A stretch of DNA of 48,235 nt from Micromonospora tarensis (lineage in GTDB: Bacteria; Actinomycetota; Actinomycetes; Mycobacteriales; Micromonosporaceae), in NCBI RefSeq assembly GCF_016803395.1, contig NZ_JAEVHL010000023.1, positions 1-48,235 on the forward strand, written 5' to 3'. The position numbers and the translations under genes were made by a program. The notes beneath the pieces were generated by a model, which was not told where the DNA came from, did no database searches, and was given only the letters and a program-made list of their open reading frames with translations. This document shows positions 38,002 through 46,918 of the stretch, piece after piece (the first letter of the stretch is position 1; each line of letters begins with the position of its first letter).

Positions 38002-38521
38002 TGGTCCACTCCTCCATCTGCTTCCCGGTGAGGTCGATACGTTCGCCAGCGAGCGACTCCCGCAGCTTCGCCAGGCCACGGGAAACCTGACTCTTGGCCG
38101 TGCCCACCGTGCAGTCGAGGACGCCGGCGGTGTCCTCCAGGCTCAGACCCAGGTAGTGCCGGAGTACGACTGCGGCCCGCTGCCGGGCCGGCACGGCGTC
38201 GAGCGCGGCTCGCAGGCGCATCCGCTCGTCGGTCGACCCGGCCGGGTCCCGCACCACGACGTCCGGCATGGCGTCGCCGGCTGACCGTTCGCGCCGCCAG
38301 GGCCGACGGGTCTCGTCGATCGCGGCCCGGTAGACCATGGTCTTCACGTAGAGATCCGGCCGGTCCACCTTCCGCCAGCGGGGGTAGAGCTTGATCAGCG
38401 CGTTGGCCACGGCGTCCTCCGCCGTGTGCCAGTTGCCGCAGGTCACGTACGCCAACTTGCGCAGCGACGCCATCTCCGACGTCACGAACTCGCGGAACGC
38501 CTGCTCATCTTCGGCTTTCAA
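37988..38521 (-). CDS. SigE-family RNA polymerase sigma factor (ECF-type)
   Basis: Start is a TTG at 38521 with GGGAGG eight bases upstream; 177 residues. Region 2 reads FVTSEMASLRKLAYVTCGNWHTAEDAVANALIKLYPRW, with the aromatic and acidic pattern for -10 recognition. Region 4 reads VPARQRAAVVLRHYLGLSLEDTAGVLDCTVGTAKSQVSRGLAKLRE. This is the compact SigE-family layout found in many Streptomyces and Micromonospora proteins. Its stop lies inside the start of the anti-sigma gene, so the two are translationally coupled. If the anti-sigma protein is truncated as it appears, this sigma factor could be constantly active. Confidence 0.93.
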   Translation of the reverse strand: MKAEDEQAFREFVTSEMASLRKLAYVTCGNWHTAEDAVANALIKLYPRWRKVDRPDLYVKTMVYRAAIDETRRPWRRERSAGDAMPDVVVRDPAGSTDERMRLRAALDAVPARQRAAVVLRHYLGLSLEDTAGVLDCTVGTAKSQVSRGLAKLRESLAGERIDLTGKQMEEWTSAVA

Positions 38522-38630
38522 GTCGCCTGCCTCCCTTGTGACGGAGGTAGAACGGAGCCGCCGGCCCGAAAAGTTGCACCGCCCGGACAGGTAGTTGCCT
38601 GATCACCCTCAGCGACGCAACAGGGCGCGG

Positions 38631-39067
38631 CTAGCCGACAACGTCGCGGGTGCGTGCCGCGATGCGGATGGTGGTACCCGCGGGTCCGCTGTCGACGAGC
38701 AGGTAGTCGGCCATCTGCCCGACCACCCACAGCCCCATCCCTCCGCTGTCGGACAGCGGCGGTCGCTCGACGCGGGGAACGTAGTGCGCGGTGTTGAAGC
38801 CCCGCCCCTGGTCGTCACCTCACAGGTGAGCTGACCGTTCAGAAGCAGACGTACCGCGCCCTTGCCACCCCCGTGCCGAATCACGTTGATCAACAATTCG
38901 TTGACCGCCGTCACCCAGTCCTCGATCTCGTCGTGCCCGAGGCCGCACCGACGACTGACGGCCGCCACCTCGTCACGAATGCGGGCGAGGTCGGCGAGGG
39001 TGAACGACGTCGAGAACAGGGGCTTCCCGGCGGTGGGGACATGCTGGTCGCGCGGTGGGTTCGCCAC
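38631..39067 (-). CDS. HATPase anti-sigma factor (one-base frameshift near 38814)
   Basis: Start at GTG 39067 with GGGAGG upstream. The N-terminal part reads normally (FTLADLARIRDEVAAVSRR … EIEDWVTAVNELLINVIRHGGG, the N-box). It then loses the frame after CEVT. Adding one base near 38814 restores a textbook continuation, VTDQGRGFNTAHYVPRVER and GGMGLWVVGQMADYLL, ending at the TAG at 38631. The full product would have 145 residues. As written, the frame instead runs to 38609 without motifs. It is an RsbW-type serine kinase/anti-sigma factor and probably pairs with the GAF-SpoIIE phosphatase encoded divergently at 39264. Confidence 0.85.
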
Positions 39068-39263
39068 TGCTTCCCTCCCCTCCCTGTCAGACGTGGAGTC
39101 CGGTGACCTCCCGCTGGTGCGACGAGGATGACCTTCGAAACGGGTTCACCGGACGATAAAGACAGCAATGTGACATGGGAAGATACCCCACCTCGAAGGC
39201 GTGACACTGTCGATCTCGCTCCTCGCATGCCGTCGATGGCGTCCCGGCGTCTAGGCTGCCTAG

Positions 39264-40556
39264 GTGGCCGATGCCGAGCTAGTGACAAATGAGGAGCGGC
39301 TGCGTCGTATCGAGGCGATCACCGACGCCGCCCTGTCGGCGTTGGACATGGCCGAGTTGCTCGACGAACTCCTCGAACGGGTCCGGGACCTGCTCAAGGT
39401 CGATACCGCCACCATCCTGCTGCTGGACAGCCACACCGGCGAGCTGGTCGCGACGGCGGCCAAGGGCCTGGAGGAGGAGGTGCGCCGCGGCTTCCGCGTC
39501 CGGGTCGGCCGCGGCTTCGCCGGCCGGGTGGCGGCGACCCGTGCGCCGGTCACGATCTATGACGTCACGGCGAACGACGTGGTCAATCCCGTCCTGATCA
39601 CCACCGGCGTACGTGCTCTGCTCGGCGTGCCGATGCTCTCCAACGGCAACCTCGTCGGTGTGCTGCACGTCGGCTCGCTGGTCCTGCGGCGGTTCGGTCC
39701 CGATGATGTGCAGCTGTTGCAACTCGTCGCCGATCGGGCCAGCTCCGCGGGTCAGGCCCGAGCGCAGGTCCTCGACCGGCAGGCAGCGCTCGCCCTGCAA
39801 CGCAGCCTGCTGCCCGGCCGGCTACCCGACATCTCCGGCCTGGACCTGGCCGCCCGCTACGTGCCCGGCCACGACCTGGGCATCGGCGGCGACTGGTACG
39901 ACGTGTTCGTGTTGCCCTCGGGGTGGCTCGGCGCCGTCATCGGCGACGTCTCCGGCCACGGGCTGCCATCCGCCGTCGTGATGGGACGCATCCGCAGCGC
40001 GCTACGCGCCTACGCGCTCGATGCCGACGACCCCGCCGAGGCGCTGGCCTCCCTCGACCGCAAGATCCACCACTTCGAAGCCGGCACCCTGACCACCGCC
40101 GTCTACGCCCTCATCGCACCCGACCGCAAGACGGTCCACGTCAGCTCCGCGGGTCACCTGCCACCGCTGCTGGCCGTCCCCGGCCAACCCACCCGGCTCG
40201 TCAACCTGAAGGTGGACCGGCCACTCGGGGTGGGCCGACCAGTGGCCACCCGCCGCACCACCGTGCTCGACCTGCCGCCGGGCGCGGCGCTCGTCTTCTA
40301 CACCGACGGACTGATCGAACGCCGCAGCGAACTGATCGACACGGGCATCGAGCGCCTCGCCGACGCCGTGCGGTCCGAGCCGGCCGAGGCGTTGTGTGAC
40401 CGCATCATGGCCTCCACCGCGGAGGAGCACCCCAGCGACGACATCGCTCTGCTGGTCATCCGCCGCCAACCAGCAACCGATGACGCCACTCCGGCAGCTG
40501 ATGCGGCGTCCGCGCGAAGCACGGATGCCGCTCCCCCGGCGAAGCTGACCGGCTGA
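39264..40556 (+). CDS. GAF-SpoIIE phosphatase
   Basis: A 430-residue protein from GTG 39264. Residues 10-165 form a GAF domain (LLDELLERVRDLLKVDTATILLLD … RVGRGFAGRVAATRAP … GVPMLSNGNLVGVLHVG). Residues 175-400 form a PP2C/SpoIIE domain with metal-binding acids in GIGGDWYDVF, VIGDVSGHG, FYTDGLIE and SDDIALLVI. The end is an alanine- and threonine-rich tail. It probably dephosphorylates an STAS antagonist in response to a small-molecule or redox signal sensed by the GAF domain. It faces away from the HATPase gene at 38631. This is the second such set in the window. Confidence 0.93.
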   Translation: MADAELVTNEERLRRIEAITDAALSALDMAELLDELLERVRDLLKVDTATILLLDSHTGELVATAAKGLEEEVRRGFRVRVGRGFAGRVAATRAPVTIYDVTANDVVNPVLITTGVRALLGVPMLSNGNLVGVLHVGSLVLRRFGPDDVQLLQLVADRASSAGQARAQVLDRQAALALQRSLLPGRLPDISGLDLAARYVPGHDLGIGGDWYDVFVLPSGWLGAVIGDVSGHGLPSAVVMGRIRSALRAYALDADDPAEALASLDRKIHHFEAGTLTTAVYALIAPDRKTVHVSSAGHLPPLLAVPGQPTRLVNLKVDRPLGVGRPVATRRTTVLDLPPGAALVFYTDGLIERRSELIDTGIERLADAVRSEPAEALCDRIMASTAEEHPSDDIALLVIRRQPATDDATPAADAASARSTDAAPPAKLTG

Positions 40557-40565
40557 TTGGCTGAC

Positions 40566-40590
40566 CAGCTGGCCGCCCGGCGGCCGGCTG
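40566..40590. terminator. Hairpin between convergent phosphatase and nuclease genes
   Basis: CAGCTGGCCG (40566-40575) and CGGCCGGCTG (40581-40590) form a ten-base stem with one G-U type pair and a five-base loop. It lies right after the phosphatase stop and before the end of the convergent gene. Confidence 0.5.
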
Positions 40591-40649
40591 CCGGAGACGG
40601 CCAGACCGGATCGGAGGGCGGCGCCCGAGGGTCACCGGTGTCGACGTCG

Positions 40650-41525
40650 TCAGCTCTGGATGGAGAACGTGGCGACGACACCGTTGTGGTCGGACCTGGT
40701 GCCGCCGACGATGTCGTAACCGGTCATCCAGATGAGCTGGTACTCCGGAAGTCGCTTCCAGAAGTAGACGTAGTCGATGTGCCGGTTGCCGTGCGTTCCG
40801 GTGCCCTGCTCGCCGTAGAGGTTGTAGTTGGAGCGCAGATTCGGCAGCTCGTTGGCCTCGAAGACCTGCCACGGGAAATTCGCGTACCCGTAGCCGCGGT
40901 CGGCGCTGAAGTCGACGTTCAGGTCACCGCTGACGATGACCTGGCCCTCGCTCTGCTTGGCGACCGCCAGGTCCTTGAGGCCCTGGAACTGCGCCTCGGC
41001 GCACCTGGTGCGCGGCAGGTCCTCGGGCCGGCCGGCGGATTCGATGCCGGCCACCGCGTGGGCGTTGATGTGGGTCACGTTGCGACCACTGGGCTTGTGC
41101 CGGTACTTGACCCAGTTGTTGTAGCGCGCGGGTGGCACCTCGCCCGGACCGTTGGTGTCACAGACGAAGACCGAACCCCTGTCGAGGACGTCGAACATGT
41201 TCTTCTTGGCGATCAGCGCCTCGCCGGCCTGGTTGGTGCCGCCCGGCGCGTACAACCACCAGCCGTTGTCGGCGGCCCAATCCTCCAGGAAAGCCTTGCG
41301 GTTGCCGACCTCGTTGAGGCCGACGAGGTCCGCCCGGGAAGCGATCAGGTCCAGGTCGTGGACGAAGTCCGCCTGGCTCAGCCCGTTGTAGATGTTCAAG
41401 GTCGCCGCCTTGAAGGCCACCGTCGCCGCGACCGCCGGCGTGCCCGGCAGCAGGGCCGCCACCAGCGCGACGGCACCCGCGAGAGCGCCCAGAGCCCGGG
41501 CCGACCAGAGCGTTGTCCTGCGCAT
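40650..41525 (-). CDS. Secreted endonuclease/exonuclease/phosphatase-family protein
   Basis: Start at ATG 41525 with GGGGAG upstream; 291 residues. Residues 1-33 are a signal peptide ending AVA. The rest is an EEP (DNase I-like) domain: AATLNIYNGLSQADF, LVGLNEVGN with the metal-binding glutamate, a histidine in THINAHAVAG, VIVSGDLNVDFS and the final SDHNGVVATF. All catalytic positions of the fold are present. It would act outside the cell as a nuclease, phosphatase or phosphodiesterase; sequence alone does not tell which. Confidence 0.9.
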   Translation of the reverse strand: MRRTTLWSARALGALAGAVALVAALLPGTPAVAATVAFKAATLNIYNGLSQADFVHDLDLIASRADLVGLNEVGNRKAFLEDWAADNGWWLYAPGGTNQAGEALIAKKNMFDVLDRGSVFVCDTNGPGEVPPARYNNWVKYRHKPSGRNVTHINAHAVAGIESAGRPEDLPRTRCAEAQFQGLKDLAVAKQSEGQVIVSGDLNVDFSADRGYGYANFPWQVFEANELPNLRSNYNLYGEQGTGTHGNRHIDYVYFWKRLPEYQLIWMTGYDIVGGTRSDHNGVVATFSIQS

Positions 41526-41840
41526 CGACTCCCCTTCGCACGAAGCCGCCCTCGGTGGCGGCCACCGCACCCTATCGATCCGAATCGACGCGACACCGAA
41601 CGACCGGGGAACAACCAGGTACGAAGCGGACCAGCAGCCGAGGCGTGGGTCAACGCGACCGAGTAGCGTGAGGGCCTGTAACCCACCCGTCCTGCCGAGC
41701 GTGGCGGACCGGCGTCGAGCGACTGGCGTGGGTCCCGGCAGGTCCGTACAACGGTCCGCGACGCGCGGGCCGCCATCCGCGCACCCACCCTCGGAATCGA
41801 CTGCTGCGGCGGGTGCGCCGGTCACGGAGGACCTGGCGCG
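41526..41840. promoter_or_regulatory. Divergent intergenic region
   Basis: About 315 bases lie between the secreted nuclease-like gene (minus) and the GAF-ANTAR gene (plus). Promoters of both should be here. I see no further gene and cannot assign boxes safely. Confidence 0.4.
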
Positions 41841-42575
41841 ATGACCCAGCCGTCGACAAACCCCGCTCTTCCGACGGACGCCACAGCCGCGCTCGCCGAA
41901 CTCGCCCGCATCAAGCTCGGCGACGCCGATCTCGACGACGTGCTCCGGCGGGTGGCCGAACTGACCAAGCGGGTGCTGCCCATCGACGTGGAGGTGTCCG
42001 TCACGCTGGTGCGCGGCGGCGCCGGGCACACCACTGCGTCCACCGACGGGGACCTGGCCCGCGACATGGACGAGCGCCAGTACGCCCAGGGGCGCGGGCC
42101 CTGCCTGGACGCCTCGAACAGCGGCGACGTGATGTCCGTGCCCGACCTCGCCGCCGAGGAGCGGTGGCCGGACTGGGCCGAGGGCGGGGTGAAGGCCGGG
42201 CTGGGCAGCTCGGTGTCGATCGGCCTGCCGATCCAGGACGCGGTCGTCGGTGCGCTGAACGTCTACGCCCGCGGCCCGCACGCCTTCGACGACGGCACGA
42301 TCACCGTGCTGCGGACCTTCGCCGCGTACGCCGCCGTGGCCCTGGCCAACGCCCACCTTTACGACAGCACCGCCACCCTCGCCCGGCAGATGCAGGACGC
42401 GATGGCCACCCGCGCGGTCATCGAGCAGGCCAAGGGCATGATCATGGCGCAGCGTCGGTGCAGCCCCAACGAAGCCTTCAGCATCCTCGCGAAGGTGTCC
42501 CAGGACTCCAACCGCAAGGTCCGCGACGTGGCCCAGGCCCTCGTCGACCAGGCCGTTAGGACGCCCAGAGCCTGA
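41841..42575 (+). CDS. GAF-ANTAR regulatory protein
   Basis: A 244-residue protein with GGAGG ten bases upstream of ATG 41841. The GAF domain (about 15-170) includes VEVSVTLVRGGAGHTTASTDG, YAQGRGPCLDA and SVSIGLPIQDAVVGALNVYA. The ANTAR domain (about 180-235) reads LARQMQDAMATRAVIEQAKGMIMAQRRCSPNEAFSILAKVSQDSNRKVRDVA, with the conserved A-K-G-M-I-M core. ANTAR domains bind paired hairpins in RNA leaders and prevent early termination, so this is probably an antiterminator controlled by a ligand or redox signal. The target leader was not found in the window. Confidence 0.93.
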   Translation: MTQPSTNPALPTDATAALAELARIKLGDADLDDVLRRVAELTKRVLPIDVEVSVTLVRGGAGHTTASTDGDLARDMDERQYAQGRGPCLDASNSGDVMSVPDLAAEERWPDWAEGGVKAGLGSSVSIGLPIQDAVVGALNVYARGPHAFDDGTITVLRTFAAYAAVALANAHLYDSTATLARQMQDAMATRAVIEQAKGMIMAQRRCSPNEAFSILAKVSQDSNRKVRDVAQALVDQAVRTPRA

Positions 42576-42688
42576 CGGGACACCATCGCTCCCGCACCGG
42601 GCGGGTGTGGTGACGGTGGTCTGCTCGCTGCTCGCCCCGAACCGGGCGGGTCGGGTCGGCGGTCAGCTGGCCGGCCCACCCGTCACCT

Positions 42689-42717
42689 GGGGCCCGGAGC
42701 GACCGGCTCCGGACCCC
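42689..42717. terminator. Hairpin between convergent ANTAR and esterase genes
   Basis: GGGGCCCGGAGC (42689-42700) and GCTCCGGACCCC (42706-42717) pair with one mismatch around a five-base loop, 12 bases from the esterase stop. It probably stops both transcripts. Confidence 0.7.
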
Positions 42718-42728
42718 GTCTCGTCCGG

Positions 42729-43961
42729 CTAAGGACTGGTGCAGGTGACGTTGCTGGGTGCGGTCGCGCCGTTGCCGGTGGCGGTGAACCCGAAGGTGGC
42801 CGACGCGTTCGGGCCGATCGCGCCGTTGTAGGCGGCGTTCCGGACGGTGACGCTGCCGGTCGTGCCCGTGTTGGTGCCGCTCCAGAGGCTGCTGATGGCC
42901 TGACCACTGGCCAGGGTCAGGCCCACGGTCCAGCCGTTGAGTGCCGAGGTGGTGTTGTTGGCCACTGTCACCTCGGCCTGGTAGCCGCCGGGCCAGGTGT
43001 TGAGCGTCCGGTAGGTGGCGACGCAGGTGCCCGGTTCGCCGGTGGTCGGGGGCGTCGTCGACTCGAACTGGCTGAAGAACCGCCAGATCTCACCCGAGGT
43101 CCAGGTCCGGGAGTCGTTGGGGCTGCCGGACCCGTCGACCGGGCTGGGGGTGTGGTCACCGTCGAACGCCGCCCACTGGACCGGGTAACCGGCTCGGCAA
43201 CCCGAGTAGGCGGTGGTGATGTGGGTGAGACTGCCCCGGCTCGGTTCGCGCGGGCTCTGCGCGGTGCAACCGTTGTTCCGGACGAACGTGTCGCGCAGTT
43301 GCCGACCCTGGGAGATGTTCAGCACGCTGTCGTAGATGCCGTGAATGCCGAAGTAGGCGACGGGCTGGGTGCCGCCGTTGCATCCGCTGAGGTTGGCGCC
43401 GGAGAGCACGGTGACCGCGCGGATGATGGTGGGCCGGGCGCAGGCCACCGCGTAGCTCATCGCGCCGCCGTAGCTCCAGCCCAGGGCGAAGCGCTGGGTG
43501 GTGTCCACGCAGAGGTCGTTCTCGACCTGCTGGCGGATGTCGTCGAAGAGGGTCAGGTCCCGGCCGTTGGTGTTGGCCCAGCCGGCGTTGAGGCCCTGTG
43601 GCGCGACGAAGATGGTGCTGTTGTTCGACAGCGGTTGCAGCCCGTAGTAACCGGCCGAGGTGACGTTGTTGGCCGAGCCGTTCAACCAGTGGAAGCCGAA
43701 GATCAGTCGGTACGGGCGGTTGCGGTCGTACCCGTCCGGAATCCGGAGGTTGTAGGTACGGCTCTGCCCGCTGCTCTGGATCGTGCGCGTCCCGCTGGTC
43801 AGCGTGGGGGCCTTGCCACAGCCGGCGGTCGCCGCGAGGGTGCCGTTGGTCGCGGCCGCCGCCGGGGCGCCGAAGCCGCCGCTCAGCGCGCCGCCGGTGG
43901 TGGCCGCGAGGATGAGCGCCGCGGCCGCGATGGATGGGAGGAGATAGCTGCGTTTCAGCAT
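42729..43961 (-). CDS. Secreted CE1/PHB-depolymerase-type esterase with C-terminal CBM2
   Basis: Start at ATG 43961 with AAGGAG upstream; 410 residues. Residues 1-37 are a signal peptide (KRSYLLPSIAAAALILAATTG … AAAA). The esterase domain has RTYNLRIPDGYDRNRPYRLIFGFH, the nucleophile elbow GWSYGG, and a late base in AAFDGDHTPSP. A short Pro-Thr linker leads to a CBM2 (TCVATYRTLNTWPGGYQAEV … NVTCTSP) of about 100 residues. Such enzymes release ferulic or acetyl groups from plant cell-wall xylan; depolymerisation of polyhydroxybutyrate is the less likely alternative, given the cellulose-binding module. A palindromic operator lies 183 bases upstream. Confidence 0.9.
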   Translation of the reverse strand: MLKRSYLLPSIAAAALILAATTGGALSGGFGAPAAAATNGTLAATAGCGKAPTLTSGTRTIQSSGQSRTYNLRIPDGYDRNRPYRLIFGFHWLNGSANNVTSAGYYGLQPLSNNSTIFVAPQGLNAGWANTNGRDLTLFDDIRQQVENDLCVDTTQRFALGWSYGGAMSYAVACARPTIIRAVTVLSGANLSGCNGGTQPVAYFGIHGIYDSVLNISQGRQLRDTFVRNNGCTAQSPREPSRGSLTHITTAYSGCRAGYPVQWAAFDGDHTPSPVDGSGSPNDSRTWTSGEIWRFFSQFESTTPPTTGEPGTCVATYRTLNTWPGGYQAEVTVANNTTSALNGWTVGLTLASGQAISSLWSGTNTGTTGSVTVRNAAYNGAIGPNASATFGFTATGNGATAPSNVTCTSP

Positions 43962-44103
43962 TGGGTGGGCTCCTTGCCGTAGGGCTGTGCCGGCCGGCGA
44001 CCGACTGTGGTCGCCGGCATCGACGGGGTGCCCGGACGGGTCACGACCTGGGGATCGGCGGAAGGGGGCGTGCGGCGGCACGTCTTCGCCGACCTGCTGA
44101 GGT

Positions 44104-44132
44104 GACCGGGAGTGTGCCCTGCACTCCCGGTC
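44104..44132. terminator. Perfect 11-bp hairpin downstream of the siderophore operon
   Basis: GACCGGGAGTG (44104-44114) and CACTCCCGGTC (44122-44132) pair around a seven-base loop, about 50 bases past the decarboxylase stop. It fits a terminator for that operon. The palindrome at 44144 lies between it and the operon. Confidence 0.65.
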
Positions 44133-44143
44133 GAAAGATAGCA

Positions 44144-44157
44144 TGTTATCGATAACA
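44144..44157. promoter_or_regulatory. LacI-type palindromic operator
   Basis: TGTTATCGATAACA is a perfect 14-base palindrome with a central CG, the form bound by LacI-family sugar repressors in actinomycetes. The next gene downstream on the minus strand is the wall-polysaccharide esterase, which makes sugar control plausible. Confidence 0.65.
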
Positions 44158-44183
44158 AGCCGAGTCGTTCCGGCCGCTGGACG

Positions 44184-45329
44184 TCACCGCCCAAGCGGTC
44201 TGGCGGCCCACTCGGCGGCCACCTGCCGCGGGTCACCGGTCCGGAAGATCGGCGGTTCGTGCAGCAGGAAATCGCGGTGGCTGATGTTCCAGGCGTACGC
44301 GCCGGCCATGTCGAAGGCCAGCACATCACCCACGCCGATCGGCCCGGCGGTGGCCGAGCGGGACAGCACGTCCTTCGGGGTGCAGAGTTGCCCGACCACG
44401 GTGACCGGCCCGCCGTCGGTGCGGGGACCGTGGGCGCCGCGCCGCCGGTGCACGGTGAACGGCTGCTGGTGCCCCTTCGCCACCGGGGTCCGCAGGTGGT
44501 GGGTGCCGCCGGCCACCACCGCGAACCACTCGCCGTAGGAGCGCTTCACGTCCACGACCTCGGTGAGGTAGGCCCCGCAGTAGACGGTGACCGACCGGCC
44601 CGGCTCGACGCGCAGCCGAACCCCCGGGTACGTGTCGAGGACGTCCGCCAGCGCCCGGCCGTAGCCCACCCAGTCGAATCGGGCCGCCGGGTCGGTGTAG
44701 TCGACGGCCATGCCGCCGCCGACGTCGACCTCGTCGGCACCGAACTCGGCCACCGCCCAGCGGACCACGGCGGCGGCGACCGTGGCGGCGAGCGGTGCGT
44801 CCAGCCCGCTGGCCAGGTGGGCGTGGATTCCGCGTACGTCGATGCCGGCCGGCGGACGGCGGGCGGCGGCGATCGCGTCGGCCGCGTCCATCCCGAACGG
44901 GCTGGGTCCGCCCCCCATGACCAGGCTCGCGCCCGGCGCGTCGACAGGCAGGTTCACCCGCAGCAACACCTGGGCCGACCGGCCGGCGGCGGTCGCCAGC
45001 GCGCCGAGTCGGGCCAGCTCGGCGGGCGACTCGACGTGGATGCGGCGCACCCCGGCGGCGAGGGCGGCGGCGAGATCGGCGTCGGTCTTGCCCGGCCCGG
45101 CGTACGCGGCCGGCTCCCGTGCTGGCAGTACCTCGGCCAGCCTGCGCAGCTCGCCCCGGCTCGCGGCCTCGAACCCGTCGACGATCGGGGCGAGGGTCCG
45201 CAGCACGCCGGGATCCGGGTTGGCCTTGACCGCGTACAGCAGCTCGACCGGCGGGGGCAGCGCCGCCCGGATGGCTCGGGTGTGCGCGGCCAGCGCGTCG
45301 AGGTCGTGGACGTAGACCGGTCGGGTCAC
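44184..45329 (-). CDS. PLP-dependent decarboxylase (type III, DapDC/OrnDC-like) of siderophore synthesis
   Basis: Start is GTG 45329, overlapping the stop of the synthetase gene (GTGA); 381 residues. The PLP lysine is in LLYAVKANPDPG, the phosphate-binding glycines in VDVGGGMAVDY and EPGRS, and the second-subunit cysteine motif reads VGQLCTPKDVLSR. That form (CTPKD) is like the decarboxylases of NIS siderophore operons such as SbnH and PvsE, rather than DapDC (CDSxD). It therefore probably decarboxylates an amino acid that has been, or will be, joined to citrate or a similar acid. It is the third gene of the operon in transcription order. Confidence 0.9.
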   Translation of the reverse strand: MTRPVYVHDLDALAAHTRAIRAALPPPVELLYAVKANPDPGVLRTLAPIVDGFEAASRGELRRLAEVLPAREPAAYAGPGKTDADLAAALAAGVRRIHVESPAELARLGALATAAGRSAQVLLRVNLPVDAPGASLVMGGGPSPFGMDAADAIAAARRPPAGIDVRGIHAHLASGLDAPLAATVAAAVVRWAVAEFGADEVDVGGGMAVDYTDPAARFDWVGYGRALADVLDTYPGVRLRVEPGRSVTVYCGAYLTEVVDVKRSYGEWFAVVAGGTHHLRTPVAKGHQQPFTVHRRRGAHGPRTDGGPVTVVGQLCTPKDVLSRSATAGPIGVGDVLAFDMAGAYAWNISHRDFLLHEPPIFRTGDPRQVAAEWAARPLGR

Positions 45330-46918
45330 CGTGGACCGCCCATCGGGTTGGGAACCGGTACGAAGGGTGCCGCCCGGTCCGCGTCGCGCCGCCACCGGAC
45401 CAGCAGGTTCGCCTTGGCCTCGAACGGCTCTCCGCGCACCAGCGCGCGTAGCTCCGGCGGGTCGTCGAGGTCGGCGGCCAACCCCTCGACGACGGCTCGC
45501 ACCTCCCGCCACAGCCGTCGTTCGATCCCCGGGCGCGCGTCGGCGAGGGCGCCGCTGATGCCGGCCAGGTGATTGACGAAGAGACAGTAGACGACCCGCT
45601 GGCGGGCGGCCCGGGGACCGTAGCGGACCTGCACCGGAACCCCGTCCGGCCAGCTGACCCACCGGTCGGCGGCCAGCTTCACCCCCTCCAGGTCGCGCAG
45701 CAGCATGCGCACCGGGCGGCGGTCGCGGTCGAGCACCACCACCACGTTCTGCAGGTGCGCCTCGTGCACGACGCCGTGACTCAGCCAGCAGCGCAGCACC
45801 GCCGGCACCAGCAGCCCGACGTACGCCCGCCACCAGGCCACCGGGTCCGGGGTGACCAGCGGCGCGGCGGCCAGCGCCGCCGCCAGCAGCGGGGTGTCGC
45901 CGGGACGCAGGTGTGGGCGCAGGCCGGTGCGCAGGATCGTCCCGTACGCCTCGTCCGGGCCGGGGACGTCCACGGTGCGGTAGGCGGGCTCGGCGAGCAG
46001 CCCCACCCCGTCCGGCATCGGCACCCGGGCCAGCAGGTCGGTCAGGGCCACCGCGCCGGTGAGTTCGTAGCGGGCGTTCTTGCGCAGGCAGTTGGTGATC
46101 CGCACGTGCAGGCTGGTCTTGACGAACAGGTCGGCCGCGGGGGCGTACAGGGTGCGGACGCTCGCCGTCGGTCGCACCGGCACACCGGCCTCCCCCAGGT
46201 CGCGCAGCCGGGGGTGGGACGGCGGGAGCAGCGACAGCTGCCAGGGATGCACGGGCAGCACGCGGTGCCCGGGCGGCGGGCGTGGCGGGTCGAGGGCGGC
46301 CGCCAGCGGATCGAACGGCCCGGCGTCAGCGACCAGGTCGTCCGGTACGGCGAGCCAGCGCAACCGGAACGACGTGCGCAGCTCCGGCGCGTACGCCCGC
46401 CAGCTGGCCGGGTCACCGCTGCGCCACTTCGGGGTGGGGTGGTGCGGGTGGCCGAGGACCAGTGACTGCTCGGAGTCGACGTACGCGTCGATGGCGGGTT
46501 CGCCGGTGGGGGTGGGATCCGCCGCCGGCCGGTCGGCCAGCAACCGGGCCACGGTGTCCCGACTGGCAGTGACCTGATTGACGAACTCGTCGTTCGCCAG
46601 CCCGGTGCCGGCGGCGAGCTCCGCCGCGACCAACCCGGCCAGCGCGTCCGCGTCCAGGTCCGCCCACCGCCCGCCGCCGGTCAGCCGCTGCACCGGGCCG
46701 GTGTAGCGGTGCGCGCCGAGCGGCGAGGCTCGGGTGACGCGGCAGCGCACTGTGGTGTCGAGGTGCCGGAGCAGGAGACGCACCGCACCGTCGACGACCG
46801 TCGGGGTCTCCTCCGGTGCGGCCAGCTCGCGCAGCAGGCAACCGAAGACGGCGTGCGCGGCGGCCAGGTCGGCGAGCTGGTCGGTGGCCGGCCGGGCACG
46901 CGACCGCACGCTCGTCAT
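45326..46918 (-). CDS. IucA/IucC-family NIS siderophore synthetase
   Basis: Start at ATG 46918, overlapping the stop of the upstream synthetase (ATGA); 530 residues. Typical motifs are LVLGHPHHPTPKWRSG, HPWQL, KTSLHVRITNCLRKNARYEL and HGVVHEAHLQNVVVVLD, with RDLEG where nucleotide and metal are bound. The enzyme activates a carboxylate as its adenylate and condenses it with an amine or alcohol, without carrier proteins. Together with the upstream synthetase it could make two amide bonds to a citrate-like core. The length is a little shorter than IucA/IucC (about 580), so the C-terminus is compact. Confidence 0.93.
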   Translation of the reverse strand: MTSVRSRARPATDQLADLAAAHAVFGCLLRELAAPEETPTVVDGAVRLLLRHLDTTVRCRVTRASPLGAHRYTGPVQRLTGGGRWADLDADALAGLVAAELAAGTGLANDEFVNQVTASRDTVARLLADRPAADPTPTGEPAIDAYVDSEQSLVLGHPHHPTPKWRSGDPASWRAYAPELRTSFRLRWLAVPDDLVADAGPFDPLAAALDPPRPPPGHRVLPVHPWQLSLLPPSHPRLRDLGEAGVPVRPTASVRTLYAPAADLFVKTSLHVRITNCLRKNARYELTGAVALTDLLARVPMPDGVGLLAEPAYRTVDVPGPDEAYGTILRTGLRPHLRPGDTPLLAAALAAAPLVTPDPVAWWRAYVGLLVPAVLRCWLSHGVVHEAHLQNVVVVLDRDRRPVRMLLRDLEGVKLAADRWVSWPDGVPVQVRYGPRAARQRVVYCLFVNHLAGISGALADARPGIERRLWREVRAVVEGLAADLDDPPELRALVRGEPFEAKANLLVRWRRDADRAAPFVPVPNPMGGPR

